A stretch of DNA of 64,000 bases from Siphonodentalium dalli (taxonomy: Eukaryota; Mollusca; Scaphopoda; Gadilida; Siphonodentaliidae), in contig CP136065.1 of assembly GCA_032622095.1 (NCBI GenBank), positions 63,469,094-63,533,093 of the forward strand, in the 5' to 3' direction. This document shows, piece by piece, positions 33,501 through 43,540 of this stretch. Each line of letters opens with the position of its first letter. Position 1 is the first letter of the stretch. The position numbers were made by a program, and so were the translations under genes. The notes under the pieces are model-generated. The model had not been told where the DNA came from and made no database searches. It saw only the letters and a program-made list of their open reading frames with translations.

Positions 33501-36500
33501 CATGTTTTTCATCTGCAAATTTTAAAAACAATTCTCCAATAAATGTGGCCTGCAGGGTTTGCAGATGGATTCAAATTTGAAATCCAATATGGCCACTGGC
33601 ACCCATGTTTATCAACAAAATTTGAAAAAAAATTTATGGTTCACATCTAGAGGTCACCCTGAAGGTAGTGCTGAAACGGATATCCGGTTGACAACCGGCT
33701 ACTGTCGACAACCGGTTGAACTACGATCAACCGGTTAACCGCTACATATTGCACACACGCGATGCCAACGACAAAAACGAACATATTAGGTTCTTAATCA
33801 GCACGAGACTGATAACAGTAGTTTTAAACACGTGTACTACACGTGTGCTACAATCTTTATCACTGAGGAGTATAGTCAAAATTACGTGTATTAAAAGTCA
33901 AAATCTGATGCGAGATAAAAAAGTCTTCCATGAATGGCAAGTTACATACTAGTATAGTCTGGCTTTGGCGGCTAAACATCAAAGATGCATGCCGTCATCT
34001 TTGATGTTCCGATGTCCGGTAAAACGCGTGCACCGACGCCACTGAGTCGTCGGCAAAGATCAATGCAATCATTTTCAATGGAGTAAGGCCTGGTCATTTG
34101 ACATCTACTCTCCAAGTCACTACGTGTAGACAGTATCATGGATACTGAAGAAATGCGTAAATCAGATGTCTGGGCGCATTTCAGAAAACAAAAAGAATTC
34201 GCAGAATGCGAACTCTATAGAATTAACCCTATTTACATAGCATGGTCAATCTTCTAACATTACCGAGTTTGAGTAATCTCAGTGGATGAAGTTCCAATGA
34301 ACTCGCATCGAAGTGGTGTTGCAATGCAGTCGGACTCATTTGTAACCTATTGATTAATTCTCAGCATTTGATTGTGTTCTAACAGAAAACACTGTTTTCA
34401 GCTGATTTTTTTAATTTTCATTTGTCAACTACATAACGTTCATGACACTTCATAATTGTGTTTATCTGCCGTTGGTCATCCTTTGCATCTCAAATCGCCG
34501 AAAAATCACATGACCTAATATTCGCCCAGTCCCTTAATCGCTATAATGACAATAAAAAGCTGCCGCGATTTGCATGTACGAAAATTTATATAGGTCACGC
34601 AATATTCTTCCCAAACGAGAACGACAAGTCAGGCAGCAGTCATGACTGCAATACAAACAGGTCAACCATGATTTGTCTATTTATAAACACTGCGAGTTTT
34701 AGTTCATTGTGTCACCTGTCAATTTGTCAACGAATGGCTGTTTACCGTTCGTGTTTGGTGATTTTCATTCGTTTAATACAAGCTATGTCTGTGTAAACAT
34801 TACATGAGTTCGCCATACAGTTAATACATCAAATTATGATTATATATTGGTTCTTATTATGGTGTAAATAATGAGTGTAAAGTCATAGGTTGAAAATAGC
34901 GGATATCCGGTTATGATCTGGATACACGTCGCGGTTAACCGGCTACAAAAATAGGTCAACCGTTTCAGCACTACCTGAAGGTCCATACTAAGTTTGGTGA
35001 TGATCGGATGAGGTCTTTCAAAACAATTCTCTAATAAATGCAGCCTGTGGGTGTGCCAATGGATTCAAATTTGAAATCCAAGATGGCTGCTGGTTTCCAT
35101 AAAAATCAATGGCTCCCATCTGAAGATACATATGAAGGTTGGTGGAGATCGGATGAGAGATGTGACCTGCAGGGTGTGCTCATGGAAATTGTTGATGATC
35201 ACGGACGTATGCACGACGAAGGCCAACCCATAGCAATTAGAGATGGGCGGTTAACCGTGGAATCAGTTCGGTTTCGGTTGTCGGGAAAAACCGGAAATGA
35301 CAACCGTGGTAAGTTGGGAAAACCCGTTATTTCGGTTGTCACAACTTCCTGTAATCATGGCAGAACACGACGAACAAACGAGTCCTGTGTGGAAATATTT
35401 TTCAAAGAAAGATAAGAAATCTAAGTGTGCCGCCTGTAATATATGCAGAAAGGAGTTCGCATGGTGAAATCGCGCGACGAATTAATTACGTTGCTTCCGT
35501 GTACACCTATTTTCGCCATAGTATTTACTAGTAAACACAACACATTTCAGTTTATTTCTCATGTTATTTTAATCATTAAGGCCGTACAAATACTCTGAAA
35601 GGTGAATTTGATAACGAGGATACGATATCAAAAGGTATCAATGATTGTTACCCGCATTCCCTATTAGTTTTTATCACTGTTTGGATGTTAAATCGTCAAA
35701 TATATTTGTGCGCCGTTGATTAAAAATGTTATGCCGGAATCGGAGCCGGAATGTATTATACCGTTTGTCGGTAAACTGTTGAGAAATAGCACTCATTCAG
35801 GTGACTTGTATTGGATGCATGTATACTGTATAGTGTGTACAATATTATGTTCCCTAAATATGGTAATAGGCATATAGCCAGATAATGTGATTGAGAGATT
35901 CTAGTCATGTTTTATTTTCATTTTGTTGTTTATTTCCAATTTTATTTTTCAAATCATAACTATACACATATATCTAGTCACACACATTAGTTTTATGCCA
36001 ATATAAATGATCATTATATTATTTCACACTTATGATCATATGATGCTGAATTGCAGTCATACACAATACACAGACTCACTTGCATTCTAGCACTGCCACT
36101 CGACATGGACATTAACAATATACATGTAATAGTAACAATATGATACATAATTTAATATTATAAAAGGACATGTACCTCACAAGTTATGGTGATACAATTG
36201 GTGTGTTTTCTTTGTAATATGATGAAGCATAATTAGATTTTGTTCACATTAGTAATTTTTATTAATAAAAACCGAAACCGAAACCGAGACTCAACTCTTT
36301 TTCCACAACCGAAACCGAGGCAAAATTTCACAACCGCCCATCTCTAATAGCAATAGATCAAACTTCGTCAAGTTGAGCTAAAAAGAGATACACCATCTTT
36401 AATCAGTCTTTTACATACGGAAAGTGATGATTTCTTGTCAAGAGCATATTTAGCTCCAAGGGCGAATCTGGTTGCGTTAGTTCCCGAGCTCCACGAGAGT

Positions 36501-39500
36501 GTAACTCCGGTTTCCAGGTCTTTGTTTATTCTTTGGTGGACGGAGCCAGCAAATTCAGTACCATCATTACTGAAATAAATTGTATGGGAGAGTTGCACAA
36601 ATATTGGCAGAATATCAGTACAGTGGTTCCATGCATTTAACCCTTTATTACGGTCTGTAAAATCAACCCTTAAAAAACAAAACAAAAACAACAAAAAAAT
36701 TGTTTGTTTTTTTTAGATTTTTTTTTTTGGGTTGAATTTTTTTTGGGTATGCTTAAGCATGCTATAGTGAATTTAAAACAAACTGGATAAAACCTTAGGG
36801 GCATGTTATAACTCAAAACTATCACCAAGTATTCACAGTAATAATTTTGATGCCCATGAAAAACGTAAGATTCCCTGGGACTAAACCTACAAAATAAGTC
36901 TGTTAAAGAATATAAGAAAAAATAATAAGAAATGATGAAAAATTGTTAGGCCAATGCATTCTCTTATATATGCGAGGCGCCCTATGGTCGACTCGCATAT
37001 ATAAGAGAATGCATTGGTACAGGGTATATGGGTACATACAAAAATCGGACCTGGCACTGAAAGGGTTAAATTCACCATATAATAAATGGATAGATTATTA
37101 TTTAGTTTTATTAATTACTAGCTGATGTGCCCGACTTCGTCTGGGCTATTGAGGGATTTCTTTGTGATCACCTGCGTCTGGGCAGAATATACAGTGCCTA
37201 TCGGTCCAGAAACATGCCTATATGAGCGAGATCAAGGTCATGGACACGGTCGCATGTGAAATTGGACCAACCCATATTGTTCCCGGGATCAAAGTAGGCC
37301 TACAAACCAAATTTTGAGTCGGATCGGTTCCAAAATATATAAATAGATAACAAGAGCATCACTAGGGCATGGCAAAAATACACCCATTGTAATTCCAACA
37401 AAGGGCCATAACTCAGGTGAAAATTAGGGGGCGGAACCCAAATTTGAAATTATGAGTTCGTAAACACAAGACCAAATTTCAGTCTATTCAGTTCAGACAT
37501 ACTAAAGCTGTCATCCGAAATTGAGTGCAAATTTAACAAAAAGGGCCATGGTGACTATGGTGAAAATGGGCAGATGAAAACCCGAATTTAACCTGTATTG
37601 TGTGTTAATAAACCCACATACCAAATTTCATTCATTCAGTTGAGATTATCTAAAGTTATCTGGAAACCAAATGCGAACGGACAGATGGATGCCTGACAGA
37701 CAAGACAGATGGACTTACAGACCAATAACAATATGTTTAACTGGAGTATAAAAACTTGTAATCTTTAAGTATATTTTGACAGCTAAAACAATTAATTAAC
37801 AGGTGCTTATGCACTTATTTCGTTAGTAAAAACATGAAAACCTGCCGAGAAATAGATAATAAACTTTGTGTGGCCTAAAAATATTTCATGTATCTACCTA
37901 CCTAATTTGGTCAATGTAAGCCGAACAGAATGTGACGAAAGCAAGCATTACTGGTATTATTTGAGGCTACGCACTAAATCAACATGAGGTATTAACTCTA
38001 CACTCACACATTGGTATGCAAGGTGAAGTCGCCAGCGGAATACCCAACAGCAAAATTGCTCTTCGCTAGTTTGGATTTTGAGGTATCGAATGACATCTGG
38101 TAACCTGCAAGCCATCCCTGATATCTACAAAGGAGAAACAAGGTAATGTTTGAAAAAAGAACAACATCTGGTAACCGGCCAGCCATCTTTGATATATGCG
38201 AAGGAGAAACATGGTAAATGTATGGTAACAGGCCAACCATTAATCATATACATGTGAAGGAGAAGTATGGTAAACTTATGAACAAAGATGTTCAATAAAT
38301 GTAGTTTTGAAACCTGAGCTACAATGATGGCATCTAATTAGCTACGGCAAAAAACTATGCCATAGAATTTCATGCAATTCTAAAACATACCATAGAAAAA
38401 AATGTTAATTTCAAGAGCTGAATTTATCACCGTTTCATAAGAGGATACTCCATGAAAAGTAGCTACTAGATTCTCCTCATTCATTTGCCGGGATGTTTAT
38501 CTTGTAAGTTTAACAAATGACTTTGGCATTGAATTAATTAACTCATTGACTGAACATGCCTTTTACAGTCCTCAAATTGGCCACAGCAATAAGCAATGCT
38601 ATGGGAAATGCCATGGCAACATGCTTATTCTCTAACGCCACAGCATTAAATTTGCTGTGGGAATTTTTCCCCAATTTTCGAAGGTTGCCTTCCAGGATAA
38701 ATAAATGAATAATAATCACATTGTCCTAACAACAAGTTAGGATTAGACAATTTATTCCGAGGTATATTTTAAGATTTTAATGAGAAATTCATTCAGTTCC
38801 TGATTAGTGTTTTTCAGTCAGGAAGACAATGGAAATTTAAGAAATCTCTGAAATGACTGCTTTACAACACATTAAATGGACATGGCTCATTCGAACCCCA
38901 AACTTATGTACAGTAATGCCTCTAAATAATCGACTCCTTAACCATAGCAGAATTATGGGTAATTTTTCAGGATTTAGTCGGAAATATGGCATGTTGCCAT
39001 TCATCGGAAAGCTCTCAGTGAGACTACTGGATGAGAAAAATTGCATTCATCAATAAATTTCAGAAAAGCTTGTTCTTTACAGGACTATTAAATTAAATCA
39101 AGCTAAATAAACAGAACTTACCCCAAAACAAATGCACCATGAACAGTTGGACCAGCAAAGTCAAAATCTACATCTACATTGCCATTTACATGATCGTTCT
39201 TATATCCTGACTTTATCTTGCCACTCTTTTTCCTGTAAGAAATTGATTTTAAATATTTTATTAAACAATATGAATTATGATACAAAACTAGACTGAAAAT
39301 TCACCCAAGGCAATTTTCAGAAGCTGCCAAAGTTTTGTGTAAAATTGAACAAAACAAGTGGCTGCACCACGGGTGCTGGGATAGCCCCCAAAATTGAAAT
39401 ATGGGCAGGTCGGAAACCAAAAGTTCTGTGAAAACAAAATGTGATGAAGGAACAATTACTTGACAATTCTAATGAACGACGGAAGGAAATCAAACATTTT

Positions 39501-42500
39501 CAGATAAAGAAAGAGGGAAAACTCTTGAACAGCAAATATGAACACTCTTTTGAAAGCCCTCCTACTACCAAACTTGCATACCATGCAACATTTTAAGAAA
39601 GACAACTCTTAAATGGAAAATGTGAATGTCAATGGTTGAGATGTATGAGCGAATACACTGACAGACGCACACACGCACTAAAGTACCAACAAATGGGTAG
39701 ATATGTTGCTATAAATTATGTGATTAAAATTAATTATGTTTCTACATGTGTAATTACCAAAGGCATATTGTATTTGTGTAGTGATGTGACAAGATTGCAA
39801 ACAACATATTTGATATTAAAATATTTATAAATTATAACAAAGATTACATAATCACAACTATTGGCAAAGTTAAACATGAACCACGTAATGTCAAGTTTTA
39901 AAATGTTTAAAATACAATATATCAATCCCAGGCTCTTTGAGGCTGACTTGATTATGTTTGATCATGAATACCTACCCAGTCTGTGGGGCGAATGATGTGT
40001 CGAAGGCTAACTTCAATCCTTTGGCAATCTGATCTTCAATATTAATTTCAGTAGCAAGGACGTTGTCAGTATTCCATTCTTCTTTGAATGTTATTCCTGT
40101 TAAAAAACAAGAGAAAAGTGGAATATGTCTGTTTTCTCATTCCTTATCTACCCAAGTAAAATATCCAATACTCGAGATTCGGAATGGTGTTTTTTATATT
40201 GATTTGAAATTTCTAAACATTCCAAAATAGCCTCCTAAACAAGAAATTTTGTTAATCAACATGTTTTATATAATTATACGCAGCCCTTCTCACAGACTTG
40301 GAGAAAGTTTGGTGTATATAGTTGTGGAGCTAAATTCATTTTTCTGCGATTCAGGTTTCTTTCAACAGTTTCAAAGTTTTCAGATGATTTATTTAAAAAA
40401 AAAAATATTTCAATTATTTTCTATTACAATGCAGGCCTCGATATTAGGAAAAAAATCCAACAGCAAATTTAATGCTGTGGCATGTTAGATTCCACATGTT
40501 GCCACAGCATTACTTATTGCTGTGGCCAATTTCGAGGACTGACAATGCTCTTATTAACTGAATTTAACTCAACTCACCATACTCCTTCCACTTGTATTTG
40601 GTTTCCAAGCTGCCTGTGACTTTGCCAGAATCCGAGTTGGAACTCCCCTTCACAGTGAAATCAACACCACTGTCTGTTTTTGTTTTGCACTCCAATTTTG
40701 TGAAGCCATAATCTGAAAAAAAAAGAAGTTGAGCAGCAGGTATAGTAGTCTTATTTATCAACTCACTGCATAAATCTACATTCAATTAACTTTGAATTTC
40801 CAGACATTGGCAGTCAACAGTAACTATTAGACAAAACATCCTTCGAAATGAGCTCACCTACAATAGGATGGACCAACAGTAATTGTGTGGGATAGTCCAG
40901 TCACATTCTTTAGAAAGTTTTCCGGTTATTTATTTTCAAATAGTATTAAAACAGGTAAAACTTTTAAAATATCAAAACAAATAAAAATATATGCCCAACA
41001 AATTAATCTAGACAACATGAACCTGGGAGACTAGAATCTGGCAGAGCTATCTTTGTGAGTAAAATGAGTACATGTATGTATCAGAATGCAGGACTTAAAA
41101 TCTGATGGGAATCAGAATAATGATGCTCAAATTGAACTTGTAAAAGCAGCTGATTCACTGCAGAAATTGCTCTATTTTGATTCTTGCAAAATATTATGGA
41201 TTTTAAGGCCTGGAACGGATCATAACTAGAGGTCTAACTATCCCAATGGCACTGAGGATACCCGCTGTGTTTAGTGAAAAAATATTACTGAGAAAAAAAG
41301 AAATATTCTAAGTAAAAAAGGCCAATAACTCTGCGAAAATAAGTCTGACCGACATTAAACTCGTAGGTGCACAGGTTCCCATGGTGGTTGATGACTGTGC
41401 TAAGTGCACAGGTTCTCATGGTACTACTAGTATATATCTGTTTTAAGTTTTGGCCCAAAAATGTAGGAATAAAAGCTCGGTGTAAGATATACCTCTGTAT
41501 TGAACATTTTGAACAAGAGCTACGCGGGGCGTGCAAAATACGCCCTCTCTGGGGAAAATTGGCGGACGGAACCCAAATTCGAACTTGAGCTGTCTTTTCT
41601 CCTAATAAACCCACATACCAAATTTGATTGAAATCGGTTCACTCTAACTAAAGTTATCATCCGGACAACAAATTTCAGGGATTTTCTAAGTCAAATTACG
41701 TCAAAAAAGGGGCCATAACTCTCAAGTTTTGCGTATAAACATTCCAAAATCGAGTTATCATCCGGAAACCAAAAAACATAAGAAAAACTGAATTTTCTGA
41801 GTCGAAAAAGGGGCATAACTCTGCCAAAAATGGTCGGACAGAACCCAAGTTCGAACTTGACCTGTGTTTTGGTCGGAGAAAGTAATATACCAAATTTGGA
41901 TTCATTCCGATAAACTATACTAAAGTTATCATCCGGACAACAAATTTCAAGGATTTTCTAAGTCAAAAAACGACAAATAAGGGGCATAACTCCGGTGAAA
42001 ATTGGCGGGCGGAACCCAAATTCGAACTTGAACTTACTTTTCGGCTAATAAACCCACATACCAAATTTTATTAAATTTGGTTCACTCTAACTAAAGTTAT
42101 CATCCGGAAACCAGGTTAACGGACGCCCGGACGGCTAGACGGACGGACCAATACTATAATACAGCCGTTTTTTCAAACGGGCGTATAAAAAGGGGGATAA
42201 CTCCACAAAAAAGTTGGACAGACCTCATAATCGCAGGTGCACAGGCTCCCATGGTGGTTGATGTCTGTGCCAAGTTTCACGGAAAATGATTAAAAAACGA
42301 CTGAGAAAAACTATGGACAAATTTGTGTCCATGGACAGACAGACAGACAAACCATGAAGCCAATTCCAGTATACCCTGGGGGGGGGGGGGGGGGGGGGGG
42401 TATAATGAAAGTGTCAAGACACTGCAGCTCAACATGGACAGGTGATAATTTCATGTGCTGCAGTCAATGGAGCAAGTTGAAATGTCTAAGTAACGCTAGA

Positions 42501-43537
42501 TGTCAACATGAAGAGATATACCAGGTATGAAGTCTGTAAAAATCATAATGTTAAGAAGAACGTCACTGGAGGAATTGCAGCAACAACCCCTTTTTGATCA
42601 GACCATGGACATTCTACTACTGTTGTGAGAACATCTTTTGTAATCAAATATCAGAAATGAACTTTGGAATAAATTGGATAACTATATAACTATTTTAAAA
42701 TTATTTCTCTAAAAATAAATGTTGGCTGCAAGATGCTCCAATGGATTCAAATGTGAAATCATCTTTGGGCCATGTTTTCCAAGAAATTTGAAAAAAATTA
42801 TGGCTCCCATCTTGTGGTCACCCCAAAAATCCGAATGAAGTTTAGTGACCAGACTATCAGATAAGGGATGTGGCCTGTACTAGTAGGGTGTGCCGAAGGA
42901 TTCAGTCATACAAAGAGTAAAATACAAGATGCCCGCTGGTGGCCATGCTTTTGAATGAAATTCGGCTCCCATAGTCATCCAAATGATCCATATGAGGTTT
43001 GTTGATGATCAGATGAGATTTGTGATATGTAGGGTGTGCACAAGGATTTAGTCATGCTATTAAAAGAGTAAAATCCAAGATGGCTGCCAGTGGCCATGTT
43101 TTTCATCGAAAACTGTTTGATAGTTCCCATCAAGAGGTGATCCTAAACATCACTGCAAATTTTCAAAAAAAATTCTGCAATAAATGTGGACTGCAGGTTG
43201 TGCCGATGGAAGTCAGATTTGAAATCCAACATATGGCTTCTGGTGGCCATATTTTTTTACAAATTTCTGGAAAAAAAATGATGGCTCCCATCCAGAGGTC
43301 ACACTGAAGATCCATATGAAATTTGGTAATGATCGGATGAGAGATGTAACCTCTAGGGTGTGCCAACAGAAATTGCTGAAGGACGGAAACAAGCACCGAC
43401 AGAAGATGGACACAACCCATGGCAATAGCTCAAACTTCGTCAAGTTGAGCTAAAAATAAAGGGAAATACTCACTATAACCCTTTGAGAACAAGTCTCTTG
43501 AAGATTTTCCGAGATCGCTGTAACTTGGTGGAGCCAT
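30416..43537 (-). CDS. VDAC: Voltage-dependent anion channel (mitochondrial porin), 8 coding exons
   Basis: Encodes a 282-residue VDAC, the beta-barrel pore of the mitochondrial outer membrane that passes ATP, ADP and other metabolites. The spliced coding length (849 nt) matches the usual ~283 residues. Coding exons in transcript order: 43474-43537, 40578-40712, 39976-40096, 39122-39232, 38008-38124, 36419-36569, 30858-30915, 30416-30507. Every intron has GT-AG ends and the phases agree. Family signatures: N-terminal helix [31 protein letters not shown]; the Glu equivalent to human VDAC1 E73 (here E72, in ITFKEEW); [57 protein letters not shown]; and the C-terminal [15 protein letters not shown]. 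No frameshift or stop interrupts it, so it looks functional. An intron acceptor 3 nt before the ATG implies an upstream 5' UTR exon, which I could not locate. Confidence 0.96.
30858..30915 (-). CDS. VDAC: VDAC coding exon 7 (residues 234-252)
   Basis: Acceptor atttttcag, donor GTAAGT. It encodes [19 protein letters not shown]. This 58-nt exon is easily missed by ORF scanning. Confidence 0.95.
31250..31620 (+). repeat. Dispersed 'cgtggcaaaatacgcccgta' repeat in VDAC intron 6
   Basis: Modules such as 'agagcatcactagggc', 'caaaatacgccc' and 'gggccataac' recur at about 37350-37570 and 41510-41560. Non-coding and antisense to VDAC. Confidence 0.6.
31625..32560 (+). repeat. ~170-bp tandem repeat, five units
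   Basis: The marker (g)a(c/t)cgaaaaatgtaggaat occurs at about 31701, 31871, 32041, 32210 and 32384, spaced 169-174 bp. Units 2 and 4 share variants (gccaagattaaaaaac, ttatgcatgttgcaaaaa) and units 3 and 5 share others (gccacgttttaaaaat, gtatacatgttgcgaaa), so the array grew by duplicating a two-unit block. Each unit also contains 'ggataactccaccaaaaaa' and 'cagacgtcataatcgca'. Confidence 0.85.
32561..32682 (+). repeat. Repeat 3' end: ggacgg run and C/G hairpin with ACTTCGT tip
   Basis: A run of acggacgg-type words (about 32595-32630) precedes a hairpin of a C tract and gcggggggtata with acttcgt at 32660-32666. The 42310-42404 copy has lost the tip and has a poly-G tract in its place. Confidence 0.65.
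32683..33657 (+). repeat. Dispersed repeats in VDAC intron 6
   Basis: Two modules: 'aaaattggc(a/g)ggcggaaccc' with 'aacttgacctgtattttg' (32700-33000), and the 'aaatccaagatggctgc' family (33115-33657). Both recur in intron 1. Confidence 0.6.
33666..34973. mobile_element. hAT-type non-autonomous element (1308 bp)
   Basis: Perfect 8-bp target duplication CCTGAAGG (33658-33665 and 34974-34981). Ends are inverted repeats starting TAGTGCTGAAACGG / ccgtttcagcacta. Subterminal words 'accggttaaccg' and 'aaccggcta' occur near both ends. TIRs resemble those of the element at 52057-53376, so both likely belong to one family. ORFs within it (such as 34458-34796) are not recognisable as transposase. Confidence 0.85.
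34982..35237 (+). repeat. Left part of a dispersed repeat split by a hAT insertion
   Basis: 'aagatggc' family sequence ending ggccaacccatagcaat. It continues after the hAT element at 36347 with 'atagcaatagatcaaacttc'. The uninterrupted copy at 43400-43455 reads cccatggcaatagctcaaac and so shows the empty site. Confidence 0.7.
35238..36346 (+). mobile_element. hAT-type element, copy A (1109 bp), with BED-finger stub
   Basis: Perfect 8-bp target duplication ATAGCAAT (35230-35237 and 36347-36354). TIRs TAGAGATGGGCGGTT / aaccgcccatctcta. A near-identical copy in opposite orientation lies at 60486-61583. Near the left end a 36-codon ORF encodes the start of a BED-type zinc finger, as found at the N-terminus of hAT transposases. 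The rest of the transposase is missing, so the element is a deletion derivative. Confidence 0.9.
35357..35467 (+). pseudogene. Truncated hAT transposase: BED zinc-finger N-terminus
   Basis: The ORF (36 aa) contains [20 protein letters not shown] followed by ICRKEFAW and a stop. W..F and C-x2-C placement match a BED finger start, but the downstream H pair and the catalytic domain are absent. Copy B (61360-61470, minus strand) has lost one base in the same stretch and is frameshifted. Confidence 0.6.
36347..36385 (+). repeat. Right part of split repeat: ACTTCGT hairpin
   Basis: Hairpin of agatcaa and ttgagct with acttcgt at 36362-36368, then gagctaaaa. Continuation of 34982-35237. It lies 34 bp from VDAC exon 6. 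Confidence 0.6.
36419..36569 (-). CDS. VDAC: VDAC coding exon 6 (residues 183-233)
   Basis: Acceptor tatttcag, donor GTATGT. It encodes [20 protein letters not shown] through [11 protein letters not shown]. Intron 6 (5503 bp) is the longest and holds most of the intronic transposons. Confidence 0.94.
36641..37065. mobile_element. TTAA-type MITE (425 bp) in VDAC intron 5
   Basis: TTAA at 36637-36640 and 37066-37069, ends CCCTTTATTACGG / ctggcactgaaaggg. Contains one ccaatgcattctc hairpin (36952-37019). The left half holds an A/T-rich stretch with long T runs (about 36660-36745). Confidence 0.7.
37121..37345 (+). repeat. Interspersed repeat starting ctagctgatgtgcccgactt
   Basis: Starts with a hairpin gcccgacttcgtctgggc and ends in an A/T tail (aaatatataaatagata). 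This layout is common for 3' fragments of invertebrate non-LTR elements; class assignment is tentative. Confidence 0.45.
37346..37745 (+). repeat. Dispersed repeat in VDAC intron 5
   Basis: Same modular family as 31250-31620 and 41500-42160 ('agggccataactcaggtgaa', 'ggcggaacccaaatttg', 'cggacagatggatg'). Confidence 0.55.
38008..38124 (-). CDS. VDAC: VDAC coding exon 5 (residues 144-182)
   Basis: Acceptor cctttgtag, donor GTGAGT. It encodes [27 protein letters not shown] and TLHTN. Decayed copies of its 5' end lie just upstream in intron 4 (38160-38275). Confidence 0.95.
38160..38275 (-). pseudogene. Decayed tandem copies of the start of VDAC exon 5
   Basis: Read on the minus strand, 38163-38221 repeats the intron-4/exon-5 junction. 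It could encode [10 protein letters not shown] against [10 protein letters not shown] in the real exon, but the acceptor AG is lost. A third, more decayed copy lies at 38220-38275 (WLA then C-Y-H, with a stop before it). They sit immediately upstream of exon 5 in transcription order. Nothing suggests they are spliced in. Confidence 0.7.
39122..39232 (-). CDS. VDAC: VDAC coding exon 4 (residues 107-143)
   Basis: Acceptor tcttacag, donor GTAAGT. It encodes [11 protein letters not shown] and [18 protein letters not shown]. Confidence 0.95.
39976..40096 (-). CDS. VDAC: VDAC coding exon 3 (residues 67-106)
   Basis: Acceptor ttttaacag, donor GTAGGT. It includes the membrane-facing Glu (E72) and the conserved GLK motif ([12 protein letters not shown]). 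Confidence 0.95.
40578..40712 (-). CDS. VDAC: VDAC coding exon 2 (residues 22-66)
   Basis: Acceptor ttttttttcag, donor GTGAGT. It encodes the first barrel strands ([30 protein letters not shown]). Confidence 0.95.
41220..42405 (+). repeat. Dispersed repeats in VDAC intron 1
   Basis: Several copies of the 'ggcggaacccaaattcgaac' / 'actaaagttatcatccgga' module, one ending in ggacggctagacggacgg plus a hairpin gccgttttttcaaacgggc (about 42164-42182), and one ending at the poly-G tract 42380-42401. Confidence 0.65.
42720..43455 (+). repeat. 'aagatggc' dispersed repeat ending in ACTTCGT hairpin
   Basis: Degenerate ~150-bp units, then 'ggcaatagctcaaacttcgt' at 43421-43440 and caagttgagctaaaaa. This is the intact counterpart of the copy split by the hAT element at 35238-36346. 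It ends about 19 bp from VDAC exon 1. Confidence 0.65.
43474..43537 (-). CDS. VDAC: VDAC coding exon 1 (residues 1-21)
   Basis: ATG at 43537-43535 follows a cttcag acceptor plus ATT, so the physical exon starts at 43540. It ends with a GTGAGT donor at 43473. It encodes the N-terminal gating helix. The 2761-bp intron 1 that follows holds dispersed repeats at 41220-42405 and 42720-43455. Confidence 0.93.
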
Positions 43538-43540
43538 AAT

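Noticed and set aside
35038-35415. 125-aa plus-strand ORF
   Set aside because: Runs from dispersed repeat across the hAT left end; a chance frame joining two unrelated sequences.
36697-37078. Extra VDAC exon in intron 5
   Set aside because: Exons 5 and 6 join in phase and match the family without a gap; the sequence between is a MITE.
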